NCBI RefSeq assembly: GCF_903944925.1
Contig: NZ_CAJATU010000042.1
Coordinates: 310,001 to 374,000, forward strand
Length of the DNA stretch: 64,000 bases
Reading direction: 5' to 3'
Origin: an uncultured Rhodopila sp.
GTDB taxonomy: Bacteria; Pseudomonadota; Alphaproteobacteria; Acetobacterales; Acetobacteraceae
Part shown: piece after piece, positions 51,825-62,436 of the stretch
Layout of the letters: each line of letters begins with the position of its first letter
Position numbering within the stretch: the first letter of the stretch is position 1
The notes under the pieces: generated by a model
Databases searched by the model: none
What the model saw: the letters and a program-made list of their open reading frames with translations, nothing else
What the model was told of the DNA's origin: nothing
Translations under genes and position numbers: made by a program

Positions 51825-53183
51825 GTGGCAGATATGACGGATAGCGCGATTAAGAAGTACCTCAATGAGCGCATTCCGCGCTACACCAGCTACCCGACCG
51901 CGCCGCATTTCTCGGCTGCCGTCGGACCGTTGTCCTACCGCGACTGGCTGCGCGCGGTGCCGAGCGACGCCAAGCTGTCGCTGTATCTGCATGTGCCGTT
52001 CTGTGAGACTCTGTGCTGGTATTGCGGCTGCCACACCAGCATTACCCGGCATCGCCCGCCGGTCGAGAAGTATGTCGCGTCGCTGGAGCGTGAAATCGAC
52101 CATGTCTCCGCGCTTATCGGCGGCAAGCGGGTTCTGCATGTCCATTTCGGCGGCGGCACCCCGGCGATCGTCGGACCGGACCTGTTCATCGCGCTGATGG
52201 GCCGCCTGCGCGACCGCTTCACGATCGAGCCGGGCACCGAGGTCGCCATCGAGATCGACCCCCGCCGGCTGACGCCCGCGATGGCGGTGGCGCTGAAACA
52301 GGGCGGCGTGACCCGCGCCAGCCTGGGCGTGCAGTCCTTCGAGCTGCCGGTGCAGGAGGCGGTGTCCCGCATCCAGTCGATCGAGACTACCCGGGCCTGC
52401 GCGGACCTGCTGCGCGATGCCGGGATCCAGGATCTGAACGTCGATCTGCTGTACGGCCTGCCGCACGAGACGGCGGCGTCCTGCGAGACCACGGTCGCCG
52501 ATGTGCTGACCCTGAAGCCGGCGCGGATCTCGGTGTTCGGCTACGCCCACGTCCCGGGTATGATGAAGCACCAGCGGGTCATCGATGAGGCCGCGCTGCC
52601 GAAATCCGACGAGCGGCTGTTGCAGGAGCAGACCATCGGTGAGGCGCTGGTGCGCGCCGGCTATCAGCGCATCGGCCTCGACCATTATGCGCTGCCGGAC
52701 GATCCGATGGCGGTGGCGCTGCGGGCCGGGCGGCTGCGCCGCAACTTCCAGGGCTACACGGACGACCCGGCCGACGCGCTGATTGGCCTGGGCGCGTCCT
52801 CGATCGGGCGGCTGCCGCAGGGCTATGTGCAGAATGCCGCCGGCATCAAGGAGTACGGGGAGCGCATCGAGGCGGGCGAGCTGGCGACGGTTCGCGGCGT
52901 CGCGATCACGCCCGAGGACGATCTGCGCGGCGATATCATCATGCGGCTGATGTGCGACCTGCGGGCCGATGTGCCCGACGCCATCCGCCGGCATGGCTTC
53001 GAGGCGGGATGGCTGGATACCGAACTGTCCGGGCTGAGGCCGCTGGTGGCGGACGGGTTGGCTCACATCGACGGCGGCGTGATCACGGTGCCTGAGGAAT
53101 CCCGCAACCTGGTGCGGCGGGTGGCCAGCCAGTTCGACGCCTATCTGGACCCGACGGCGGGCCGCCACGCGGTTGCGGTCTAG
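51825..53183 (+). CDS. hemN: oxygen-independent coproporphyrinogen III oxidase
   Basis: This 452-residue radical-SAM enzyme converts coproporphyrinogen III to protoporphyrinogen IX without oxygen, for heme and chlorophyll synthesis. The [4Fe-4S] motif is C-x3-C-x2-C in CETLCWYCGCHTSITR. HFGGGTPAI and the C-terminal HemN domain with ADGLAHIDGGVI follow. Length matches HemN proper rather than the shorter HemW. A perfect FNR box precedes it. Confidence 0.97.
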   Translation: MADMTDSAIKKYLNERIPRYTSYPTAPHFSAAVGPLSYRDWLRAVPSDAKLSLYLHVPFCETLCWYCGCHTSITRHRPPVEKYVASLEREIDHVSALIGGKRVLHVHFGGGTPAIVGPDLFIALMGRLRDRFTIEPGTEVAIEIDPRRLTPAMAVALKQGGVTRASLGVQSFELPVQEAVSRIQSIETTRACADLLRDAGIQDLNVDLLYGLPHETAASCETTVADVLTLKPARISVFGYAHVPGMMKHQRVIDEAALPKSDERLLQEQTIGEALVRAGYQRIGLDHYALPDDPMAVALRAGRLRRNFQGYTDDPADALIGLGASSIGRLPQGYVQNAAGIKEYGERIEAGELATVRGVAITPEDDLRGDIIMRLMCDLRADVPDAIRRHGFEAGWLDTELSGLRPLVADGLAHIDGGVITVPEESRNLVRRVASQFDAYLDPTAGRHAVAV

Positions 53184-53196
53184 AGGTCGCGTCCTG

Positions 53197-53222
53197 CGTC
53201 ATGGCCCCACGGGGCCATGACG
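53197..53222. terminator. 12-bp palindrome between hemN and CBS gene
   Basis: Perfect 12-bp arms CGTCATGGCCCC (53197-53208) and GGGGCCATGACG (53211-53222) are separated by 2 nt, between the convergent ends of hemN and the first CBS gene. It is the strongest hairpin of the CGTCATGGC family. There is no T-tract on either side. Confidence 0.6.
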
Positions 53223-53232
53223 TTCGCTGCCG

Positions 53233-53655
53233 CTACATGATTTCCCAGAACCCGGTTTCTTCGTCGAGCCGGGCGTTGTCCAGGGCGGTGAAGTCGCCGC
53301 GTGACACCATGCCGACAACATGCGCGCCATCGACCACCGGCAGGTGGCGGTAGCCGCCGTCGTCCATCATGCGCAACGCGTCGGTGGCATGGCCCTGCGG
53401 CTGCAGCGCCTCGGGTTCCAGCGTCATGACGCTGCGGAGCAAGGTTTTCGCCGGGTCGAGCGCCTCGGCCACCACCCGGGCGACCGCGTCCCGGCCGGTG
53501 AACAGTCCGGTCAGCCGTCCGTCCGGCGCGGTGACCAGGACGGCGCCGATGCGCTGGTCCCGCATCATGCGGCACGCCGCCTGAACCGTTGCGGTGTCGG
53601 GCAGCGTGACCGGATTTTGCCGTTTGACGACGTCGCCCAGACTTCTTTCGGGCAT
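53233..53655 (-). CDS. CBS-domain protein (tandem CBS pair)
   Basis: This 140-residue protein is made of two CBS motifs (VQAACRMMRDQRIGAVLVTAP, then ATDALRMMDDGGYRHLPVVDG and VGMVSRGDFTAL). Such pairs bind adenine nucleotides and sense energy state, usually acting on a partner protein. It follows the second CBS gene by 42 bp on the same strand, so the two are probably one transcript. Confidence 0.9.
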   Translation of the reverse strand: MPERSLGDVVKRQNPVTLPDTATVQAACRMMRDQRIGAVLVTAPDGRLTGLFTGRDAVARVVAEALDPAKTLLRSVMTLEPEALQPQGHATDALRMMDDGGYRHLPVVDGAHVVGMVSRGDFTALDNARLDEETGFWEIM

Positions 53656-53697
53656 GTCAGCCTCCTGCTACTGTGTTCTTGGATGTAACGCTGATCG

Positions 53698-54168
53698 CTA
53701 CACCAGCATCCCCGGAGCGCGGGAGATGGCCGCAACCAGATCCGATCGGCTGACAACGCCGACAACGCGCCCGTCGCGCAGGACGGGAACGCGCTTGATC
53801 CTGTGCTTGACCATCAGTTCCGCGATCTCCGGCAGCGTTGTCTCCGGCTCGACCGCGATCACATGCGCAACCATGACATCGGCGGCTGTACGTGTGTCCT
53901 GGCGGATGTAGTCGAGGAAATCCTGCGGCAGGTTCTCGCCCTCGGCGATGACACCGAGCCACCAGTCGCGCCGCGCCCGGACCGATTCACGGAACGGCTT
54001 GAGGATGTCGCCCTCGCTGACCACGCCGGCGAGCGAGCTGTCGGGATTGCAGACCGGAACCGCGCTGATATGCTTGCTGGCAAGCAGAGCGGCGATCTCA
54101 GCCATGCTGGTTTGCGGCGAAACGGCGATGACCGGCGAGGTCATGATATCGGCCGCGGTAATCGACAT
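53698..54168 (-). CDS. CBS-domain protein (tandem CBS pair)
   Basis: This 156-residue protein has CBS1 (TAADIMTSPVIAVSPQTSMAE, ending VVSEGDILKPFRE) and CBS2 (TAADVMVAHVIAVEPETTLPE, ending VVSRSDLVAAISRA) with a helical linker. The ATG at 54168 is chosen because GGAGG lies at proper spacing; an in-frame TTG at 54183 would cover that site. An FNR-like box stands about 60 bp upstream, so it and the next CBS gene are likely induced under low oxygen. Confidence 0.92.
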   Translation of the reverse strand: MSITAADIMTSPVIAVSPQTSMAEIAALLASKHISAVPVCNPDSSLAGVVSEGDILKPFRESVRARRDWWLGVIAEGENLPQDFLDYIRQDTRTAADVMVAHVIAVEPETTLPEIAELMVKHRIKRVPVLRDGRVVGVVSRSDLVAAISRAPGMLV

Positions 54169-54222
54169 TGCGGAATCCTCCAAGCGTCGGGCGCAGCCTT
54201 GCGCAACCGCGAGTGGAGGTCA

Positions 54223-54236
54223 TTGATCAGTGTCAA
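54223..54236. promoter_or_regulatory. FNR/FixK-like box upstream of the CBS gene pair
   Basis: TTGAT-CAGT-GTCAA matches the FNR/FixK pattern with one change in the second half-site. The centre is about 61 bp from the CBS start at 54168, almost the same geometry as at hemN. Confidence 0.7.
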
Positions 54237-54258
54237 GCGCCGCGGGTAATTCGCGCCG

Positions 54259-54975
54259 TCACATATGGTGGGACAAGCCACCGCCAGGGGTAATGACATG
54301 CGGAAGCCCCGCTGATGAGGCGAGGACATTGACCTGGCCGCCCGGGGCAAGCGGCCGCTGGACGGTCACTCCGGCGATGATCTCGACCCCCGGCGTGGAT
54401 CGGGTTGCAGCGGCGGGTGTTGCGGTGCCGCGCCCGCCCCATCGGCCGAGGACCGCGGCCCGGTAGCTGTCGCCCAAGCCGGGCGTGGCGGAGTGGTATC
54501 GCCCGATCGCGGCTTCCCAACTGCCCGTTTCAGTATACAGGGCTTTCAGGAAACGGGCGGCGTAGCGGGCGTTGGCCTCGGGATCGAAGGCTTCCTCCAG
54601 GCTGGAAAAGGCGGTTGGATGGTGATGCAGGTTGATCTGGAAACAACCGACATCGATGGACTGGATGCCGGAGCGCAGGCGGTCCGTGACGTAGAAGATG
54701 GCTTCCGCCCGGGAGGAGAGCAATCGCCCCTCCCCCGCCGCGTTGGCGGCGTAGGGCCACGGCTCCACGGCACCCGAGGCCGCGTTCCAGCGCCCGCTTT
54801 CCTGCTGCCCGATCGCCAGCAGGAGGCCCGAGGGGAGGCCTTGCTCCTGTTCCGCGGCGACCGCCGCTCTGCGGCACACCTGCATGTCGCCCGAAGCGTC
54901 CGCCGCGAGCAGCGGCCGGGGCGGCAGAATGGCCGCCAGCAGCAGCACCAGCGTTGTCGGCAGTCGCGATGTCAT
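54259..54975 (-). CDS. lytic transglycosylase (SLT-like), last gene of the Tad operon
   Basis: This 238-residue exported protein has a signal peptide (TTLVLLLAAILPPRPLLAA) and a lytic-transglycosylase domain: the catalytic Glu in IGQQESGRW, SIDVGCFQINLHHHP, and YAARFLKALYTETGSWEAAIGRYHSATP. It cuts peptidoglycan glycan strands. It overlaps the TadG-like gene by 4 bp and so belongs to the pilus operon, where it may open the wall for the pilus machine. The C-terminal 55 residues are less conserved. Confidence 0.88.
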   Translation of the reverse strand: MTSRLPTTLVLLLAAILPPRPLLAADASGDMQVCRRAAVAAEQEQGLPSGLLLAIGQQESGRWNAASGAVEPWPYAANAAGEGRLLSSRAEAIFYVTDRLRSGIQSIDVGCFQINLHHHPTAFSSLEEAFDPEANARYAARFLKALYTETGSWEAAIGRYHSATPGLGDSYRAAVLGRWGGRGTATPAAATRSTPGVEIIAGVTVQRPLAPGGQVNVLASSAGLPHVITPGGGLSHHM

Positions 54976-56540
54976 TGCGATATGCGCAATGAGGCAAGCT
55001 GTCCGCCGATATTGCTGAAAGTCGCCTGCAACTGCGCGTCGGTCGCGTCCACAAAGTAGTACTGTGAAGACGTGGCGCAGTTCTGGAACAAGGTCTCCGT
55101 GTCGCTTGTTACAGATCCGTCGTGGTTGAACAGGATACAATAGATGATTATGCCTTGCGCCTTGATCAGTGTGCACAACTGGCTCATTTTATTGTTGATG
55201 TTCGTCGTCGCGTTCGCCTGAGTGTTTTGCCCGGCCGGAAGTTTCATATTGTTGTCTAACAGACGGCCGTATCCGGTGAAGTCCGTGTTGCCGTCGTTGT
55301 TCCAGTGCGTGGCGGTTCCGTCGGGCAGGTTCGACGGGCCGGCACCAGGCGCACCGCCCGGATAATCGTACCACTGGTTGTTGCCGTCGGTCATCAACAC
55401 GATGACCTTCTTCATGTAAGGCTTGTTGTAATCGAGCGGCAACGTGGCGTTGCCCCAACCGGCCGCGCCGCGCCACCGCGGGCTGAGTGTCCACCAACCG
55501 GCCTGCAGCCCGAGATTGATGAACGTGCCGCCGCGGAAGTTCGCCACCATCTGGTTGACCTCCGCCAGCACCGTGGCGCGGCTTGCGGTTTCCGGCAGGA
55601 TCGGCAGTCCGCCCCCGGTGCTGTTCTGCGGGCAGCCCAGATTGGGGCCGACGGCGGTATTCTGGGCGATCTTCGATTGCTGGGCCTCCGTGATGTTGGC
55701 CGGCGTCCAGTCATTATCGCCAAAATACGCGGTTTTGCCTTTGTCGAGGACGGTGTATTTGCCGTAAGTCGAGGGATACAGATATGGCGTCATCGGCGCG
55801 CTGGCGGGCGGGACATCCGTGAAGTCGTTGGTCAATCCCGTCGCCGCATCGACCGTGTCGTAGCGGGCCATGACGCAACCCATCCACGTTGTGTTCATAT
55901 AGGCGCCGACGGTGTTGCTTCCGGCCTTGAGCCAGGCGGTATTGTTCGGACCGATATTCACTTCGGCCGAAAATGGCACCACCGAGACCCAAAGGTTCGG
56001 TTCGGTATCCACCGTGCCGTTGGCGTAAAGGACGTTCACGAGGTCACTGGCCGAGGCGATCACCGACGCGATCGGCCACCCCGCCATCGATCCCGTATTA
56101 TCGAGCACCAGCGCGATCTCCACGCCGCTTGCCGCCCGGGTCGCCTGCGCGGAACTGACCACCGACACGCTGGAGATGCCAAGGATATTCATGAAGGTCG
56201 TCGGCATGAGTCCTTGGGCCTGCACGGAAACCGTGTTGGTGTTGACATTCGTAACGGCCACGCTGGTGATGTTTGTACTCAAAAAACCCAAGGTCGACGT
56301 AGCACTGCTGCGCCCGAAATTTGCCCAGAACAGGTTCTTTGCGTTCGTGGCACTTCCGGCGATCGTCATGTCGCGGGCGGCAATCAGCGCTGCGGCATCA
56401 ACCGACGTCTTCAGGCGCGACTTCACCATCACCAGCCGCGTGCCGTCCACCGCCACGCCGATGGCGCCGATCAGGGCAACGATGATGAAGGCGACGAAGA
56501 CACTCGTGACCCCGCGCCGGTCTCGAAGCAAGCTGCTCAT
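54972..56540 (-). CDS. TadG-like pilus assembly protein with VWA-type region
   Basis: This 522-residue protein has an N-terminal membrane segment of TadG/TadE type (VTSVFVAFIIVALIGAIGVAVD, then RLKTSVDAAALIAARD) and a von Willebrand A-like domain with the MIDAS motif DNTGSM in IALVLDNTGSMAGWP. Further elements include VIVLMTDGNNQWYDYPGG. TadG is a pseudopilin-like membrane component of Tad machines. It overlaps its neighbours by 4 bp on each side. Confidence 0.88.
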   Translation of the reverse strand: MSSLLRDRRGVTSVFVAFIIVALIGAIGVAVDGTRLVMVKSRLKTSVDAAALIAARDMTIAGSATNAKNLFWANFGRSSATSTLGFLSTNITSVAVTNVNTNTVSVQAQGLMPTTFMNILGISSVSVVSSAQATRAASGVEIALVLDNTGSMAGWPIASVIASASDLVNVLYANGTVDTEPNLWVSVVPFSAEVNIGPNNTAWLKAGSNTVGAYMNTTWMGCVMARYDTVDAATGLTNDFTDVPPASAPMTPYLYPSTYGKYTVLDKGKTAYFGDNDWTPANITEAQQSKIAQNTAVGPNLGCPQNSTGGGLPILPETASRATVLAEVNQMVANFRGGTFINLGLQAGWWTLSPRWRGAAGWGNATLPLDYNKPYMKKVIVLMTDGNNQWYDYPGGAPGAGPSNLPDGTATHWNNDGNTDFTGYGRLLDNNMKLPAGQNTQANATTNINNKMSQLCTLIKAQGIIIYCILFNHDGSVTSDTETLFQNCATSSQYYFVDATDAQLQATFSNIGGQLASLRISQ

Positions 56541-57127
56541 TGCGGTGTAGCAAGCGTGCCCGATCTTGGCTCGAAGATCGAGTGGGCGTACAAGGACGGC
56601 GCCCCGGGGCCGCTCATGAAGGACAGAGAGAATTTCCATGGAGTGATACCCGTATACACTTCGGTTGCAATGACGCTGTGGCCGCTGGGCACGCTGTAGC
56701 CGGGCGGGAATGTCAGAGCCTTGCCCGGGGTTCCGATCAGGCTCGGGTAAGCGGCGGCATTGCCGGTTCGTTCCTGCCAGACCATGCTGGTGTTGGTGCC
56801 GTTGTTGGTGATGCCGCTGATGATCGTTGCGCCATTGGCGCCACAGACCGACAGCGGAGCGGCGATATTATAGGCGACAGCAAAGTAGTTCAGCGATGTC
56901 GAGGCGCCCGAACACCAAGCAGCCGGAAACGCGCTCAGCGGCAGCGCCGTTGCTTCCGCAACGATATTCCCTACCTCCGAGGCGGTGTTGTCGAGGCGGA
57001 ACTTGTTGATGAACCACATCGTCAGATCGGCGCCGGCGAGCAGCAGGATCAACAGGATCGGCAGCACCAGCGCGAACTCGAACGCGGCGATCGCGCGGCG
57101 GTCGTCAGTTCGACGGGAAATTTTCAT
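56537..57127 (-). CDS. TadE/TadF-like pseudopilin
   Basis: This 196-residue protein has a short basic leader followed by the characteristic AIAAFEFALVLPILLILLLAGADL, the TadE-like prepilin-type helix with a conserved Glu. The remainder is periplasmic. It is the second of two TadE-like genes here, overlapping the first by 23 bp and the TadG-like gene by 4 bp. Whether it is TadE or TadF cannot be told apart reliably. Confidence 0.88.
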   Translation of the reverse strand: MKISRRTDDRRAIAAFEFALVLPILLILLLAGADLTMWFINKFRLDNTASEVGNIVAEATALPLSAFPAAWCSGASTSLNYFAVAYNIAAPLSVCGANGATIISGITNNGTNTSMVWQERTGNAAAYPSLIGTPGKALTFPPGYSVPSGHSVIATEVYTGITPWKFSLSFMSGPGAPSLYAHSIFEPRSGTLATPQ

Positions 57128-57638
57128 TCTGCACCACTGTGGAAAGCGAGTACGTGATCCCCGCCAGGCCGGTCGACATGATCGGGAAGTAGCCGGCGCC
57201 GGACAGCAGCCAAGGCTGGTAATAGGTCACCTGGTATTGCACCACGGCACCGGAGCCGCCTGCACCCGCCACCCCCTTTCCCGCCGCGCCGACGGTATTG
57301 AAAGAGGGATAGACCGTTTCTGAAACAGTCAGATAGGACGGGTTGATCAACCCCAATGCAGCACCCGAGATGATATCCGCAATCGCGGCCTCACGCGAAG
57401 CAGGCGGGCTGGCCGACATGCTTGGCGGATAGGCTTGCCCGGTGATGCCGAACCGCGCCGCCTCCCGCAGGCCGTATTGCAGCACGGCGGCCGTCAGCAA
57501 TTGAAACGAACCTTCGATGAGGAACACGATCAAGGCGAGCAGTGCAAGGCTGATGATCGCGAATTCCTCGATCGTCGCTCCGGACCGGTTGCGGGCCAGG
57601 CCGCGGGCGAAACGGATGACCCGGACCATTGCCGTCAC
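57105..57638 (-). CDS. tadE: TadE-like pseudopilin
   Basis: This 177-residue protein contains the TadE N-terminal pattern (SGATIEEFAIISLALLALIVFLIEG) and a periplasmic C-terminal region. The start is a GTG at 57636-57638 overlapping the tadC stop (GTGA); the ATG at 57629 is an alternative. It belongs to the pseudopilin pair that helps assemble Flp-type pili. Confidence 0.88.
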   Translation of the reverse strand: MTAMVRVIRFARGLARNRSGATIEEFAIISLALLALIVFLIEGSFQLLTAAVLQYGLREAARFGITGQAYPPSMSASPPASREAAIADIISGAALGLINPSYLTVSETVYPSFNTVGAAGKGVAGAGGSGAVVQYQVTYYQPWLLSGAGYFPIMSTGLAGITYSLSTVVQNENFPSN

Positions 57639-58564
57639 CCGTTCAGCATATGGTAGACCTGCACGCCGGCAGGGCCGAGCACCACGATGATCACGCAGGG
57701 CAGGAAAAACCCGATCATCGGCAGGGTCAGCAGCACCGGCAGGCGGGCCGCGCGTTCCTCGAATTTCACCAGCATCGTGTCGCGCATCTCGTTCGACAGC
57801 ACGCGCAGCGCCTGGGTCAGCGGCGTGCCGTACTGCAACGTCTGCGCCAAGGTTCCCCCCAGGGCGATCAACGTCTCCAGATTGGTGCGGACGCCGATGT
57901 TGACCAACGCCTGCCGCCGGTCCGGCAGCATCTTCATTTCGTTCGCAGTCAGCGCAAGTTCGTTCGCCGTCGGCGGATCGCTGTCGCGGAACTCCATCGC
58001 CACGCGGTCCAGCGCGGTTTCAAGCGGCAAGCCGGCGTCCGCGCAAATCACCAGCAGATCCAGCGCATCCGGCAGCCCGCGCTCCACATCGGTCAGGTAA
58101 CGCTTGCGCATCCGGCCAATGATCATGTCCGGCAGCATCAGCCCGATCGCCAGGCCGCCGAACGCGGCGACCATCTGTATGGTGCTGTCGTCAAAGCTTC
58201 CGGCCAGGAACCATGCCAGAACCGGCAGCGTCACCATCAACCCGACCTTGGCGCCGAGCACCAACGGCAGGGCCGAGGCGGGGCGGTAGCCGGCCGCGGC
58301 CAAGGTCTGTTCCAGGTCTCCGGTGGTTTTGGCGGAGAAAAGGCCGGTCTCCAGGATCAGGCCGCCCAGCCTGCGGACCGCGCCGAGTGCCTCGTCGAAC
58401 CGATTCGCATTCACCGTAACGTTCGTCGGCCGGCGCCCCTGCACCAGCCGGATGCGTTCCTTGAGCTGGTCCTGGCGGCGAGTGATCTCGGAAAGCCACG
58501 CAGCCGCCAACAGGATCAGTACAAAGCCGGCGGCGATAACGCGCCATAACATGACACTTGTCAT
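57635..58564 (-). CDS. tadC: TadC inner-membrane pilus protein
   Basis: This 309-residue type II secretion F-domain protein has N-terminal and C-terminal membrane segments (RVIAAGFVLILLAAAWL, then PVLLTLPMIGFFLPCVIIVVLGP). The F-domain includes RGLPDALDLLVICADAGLPLETALDRVA. With TadB it forms the membrane platform of the Tad pilus. The start at 58564 overlaps tadB by 4 bp; the extra upstream codons lack support. Confidence 0.95.
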   Translation of the reverse strand: MTSVMLWRVIAAGFVLILLAAAWLSEITRRQDQLKERIRLVQGRRPTNVTVNANRFDEALGAVRRLGGLILETGLFSAKTTGDLEQTLAAAGYRPASALPLVLGAKVGLMVTLPVLAWFLAGSFDDSTIQMVAAFGGLAIGLMLPDMIIGRMRKRYLTDVERGLPDALDLLVICADAGLPLETALDRVAMEFRDSDPPTANELALTANEMKMLPDRRQALVNIGVRTNLETLIALGGTLAQTLQYGTPLTQALRVLSNEMRDTMLVKFEERAARLPVLLTLPMIGFFLPCVIIVVLGPAGVQVYHMLNG

Positions 58565-59525
58565 GACAGACTCCGCTTGATCATGGACCGCATCGTCAGC
58601 AGCCCCAGGCACAGGCAGGTGATCGCGGCCAGGAGGATTTTTTTCCCGAGCGGATCAGTAATAAGCAGTACTATGTATGTCGGCGCCACAAGCGTCAGCG
58701 CGGCGGCGACCAGGAACGGCAGGATTGTCAATACAACCGCCGTGGCCCGGCCCTCCGACGTCAGCGCCTTGCCGCGTTGCCGCAGGGCGCTTCGCCTGCG
58801 GATCACATCGGCCAGCTTCTCCAGCGTCTCGGTCAGGTTGCCACCGGTCTGCGCCTGCAATGTCAGCGCCACCGCCAGGAAGCGATATTCGCGCAAACCG
58901 GTTCGGGCCGCCATCTTCCAAAGGCCGTCCTCCATTGTGCGGCCGACGGAGATTTCATTTGAAAGTATACCGAACTCGGCCGCTGTCAGGGCGGGAGACT
59001 CGCGTGCGGCGACCTGGCACGCCTCGGTCACCGGAATACCGGCGCGGACCGTGCGAACGATCATGGCCAACGCGTCCGGAAGTTGCTTGATCAGCTCGTT
59101 CCGGTATTTCAGCAGCCAGCGCTGCAGCAGCCAGCGCGATCCCAGGAACCAGCCGGCCGGCCAGGCGACCCAGCCGATATCGCCGACAAGAAAGACCACC
59201 AGCTTGGCCAGGAAAAAGCCGAACCCGAACATCGCCAGCGGCACCGTCCACCATGGCACCGGATAAAGATCCGGCCGCCCCGGTTCCAGCCCGATCAGTT
59301 TGCCCAGGCTTTCCAGCGGACTGGCGTTTTTCACCGCGCCCTTCAGCCGCAACGACCGTCCGCCGGCCGACATGACGACCGGAGCATACGAGGTCGCAAC
59401 AGCCTTGGTGCGCTGCTCGACCAGCCTGCTGCGCGAATCCATCGCCAGCAGGCTTCCCGCGCCGATAACCAGCAGCGCGAAACCCGCCGCCCCTATCAGC
59501 ATCATCGGTGGAATTTGTCCGGCGC

Positions 59526-59529
<4 letters not shown>
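58561..59529 (-). CDS. tadB: TadB inner-membrane pilus protein
   Basis: This 322-residue F-domain platform protein has membrane segments near both ends (IGAAGFALLVIGAGSLLAM and LPFLVAAALTLVAPTYIVLLI). The signature ELIKQLPDALAMIVRTVRAGIPVTEA is followed by TLQAQTGGNLTETLEKLADVIRRR. It overlaps cpaF by 4 bp and tadC by 4 bp. Confidence 0.95.
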
Positions 59530-60883
<1,354 letters not shown>

Positions 60884-60887
<4 letters not shown>

Positions 60888-62125
60888 CGGGCGATCAGAC
60901 GGGCGATAAGGCTCCGTCCCTTCGGTGCTGGCTGAGACGTGCTGACGGCGACGGTGATTTCCTGCGACAACGCCTCCATCGCGTTGCGCAACGGACCCCG
61001 GCCGCGCGTCGCCGGCTTGCCGATGGTTGCAGCCCGGACCAGGGACTTCGGCGCATGCGGAATCACCACCTCCGGGGTCTGCCCGAGTGCGGCGATGACC
61101 TCTTTCCGGTGCAGCATCCCGGTGTAGCCTTCATGGTTCAGCACGACGATCGGCGGTCGCGATTGCGCCGCCCCGGGGGGCATCGCCAGGAAACGCAGCG
61201 TGTCCCGGATGGACCCCAGCGAGCCGTCCATGACCAGGACGCGCTGATGCGCGGCATCCAGGAACACCCGGTTGAACGGCGTAATGTACCGCGGCACGTC
61301 CACCACGATGAAGTGGTAGTGTTTGCGCAACAGATCCAGCAGGTCGGCCGCCGATTCGGGCCGGATCACCGCGGGACGGTCGAGCGCCTCCTCGGTGCAC
61401 AGCACATGCAGGCGGTCGCTGACGCTGCGCGCGCCGCGCTGCAGGAACACTTCGTCCACCCGTTCGGGATGTTCCAGCGCCGTGCGAAGGGCGTCGGCGG
61501 TTTCAACCGAAAGCATCAGCGCCGAGGTCCCGCCATGCAGGTCCGCATCGATCAGCAGCGTGTGCCGCCTGGTCGCCTCACCGAGATGGCTGGCCAGGTT
61601 GGTGGCGATGGTCGTCGCCCCCACCCCGCCGCGCACGCCCGTGACAGTAATGATGCGCCCGGCCCGGATTTGCAGATCGGTTGGATCCCGGCCGACGATC
61701 ACCGGCCTGAAATGCCGTGCCACCGTCTCGCGGTTGAGCGGCTTGGCGAGATATTCCAGCACCCCCAGGCTGCGGATCGCCTGGCGATAGAATTCCATGT
61801 CCTGGGTGTCGCCGATGACCAGAACGCGGACGCCGGGTTCGACGAATTGCGCCAGATCGTCGAGCACCCGCAGCGGATGTTCCTCCCCGGAAACGTCGAG
61901 GATCAGGACATTCGGCGCAAGGTCCCGCTGCAAGGCCAGGCGGGTGGTCGCCAGGTCGGCACGGCGGATTGCGTTATCGTCCTGCAGCAGGTCGCCGAGG
62001 GCGTCGCGCAATATCGCCTCGGTCGCCTTGTCGCGGACGAAGGCCCTGAACCGGGCGCGATCCGAACGGCCGGCATCATGCTCGGGCGATGGCGCGATGG
62101 CCGCGAGATTGGGGATCACGGTCAT
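60884..62125 (-). CDS. cpaE: CpaE/TadZ ParA-like localisation ATPase
   Basis: This 413-residue protein combines an N-terminal atypical receiver-like domain (phospho-Asp position occupied in LILDVSG) with a ParA/MinD-type ATPase domain. The P-loop is VRGGVGATTIATNL (about residues 164-177), in which the usual second Lys of GGVGKTT is Ala; this change is seen in several TadZ proteins. It helps place the pilus machine at the cell pole. It overlaps neighbours by 4 bp. Confidence 0.93.
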
Positions 62126-62424
62126 TGCCCGCTTCCCCCGGTATTCGCACCGGTGCTGATCATCCTGATATCGGCAAGTCCGGTTGTTGCCAACGGTTTG
62201 ACCTTGTCAGTCCGCAGCCGATCGATGGCGGCGGCGGCAAGCACGGCGGAGGTCCGGCCGTCGCCATGGCCATGATCGAGATCGGCCGGGTTGGCGATCA
62301 TGGCCTGGAGGTTGGCTTCGTTCACGTGGGCCGGCTTCCAGGTGCCGGAGCTATACGACGGGTCCGCAATGTTCTGGCAGGCCGCCAGGCTCAACGCGAC
62401 GAGGATCAGAAGTTTCGTCCGCAC
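62122..62424 (-). CDS. short CpaD-like pilus lipoprotein
   Basis: This 100-residue lipoprotein has the lipobox LSLAAC near residues 11-16. The mature part contains NEANLQAMIANPADLDHGHGD, the C-terminal pattern of CpaD proteins (NLAAMVANPADL). It is only about half the usual CpaD length, so it could be a reduced version. Its position between cpaC and cpaE is the normal cpaD position. Start and stop are tightly packed against neighbours. Confidence 0.72.
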   Translation of the reverse strand: MRTKLLILVALSLAACQNIADPSYSSGTWKPAHVNEANLQAMIANPADLDHGHGDGRTSAVLAAAAIDRLRTDKVKPLATTGLADIRMISTGANTGGSGQ

Positions 62425-62436
62425 AACAGCCTCCTG

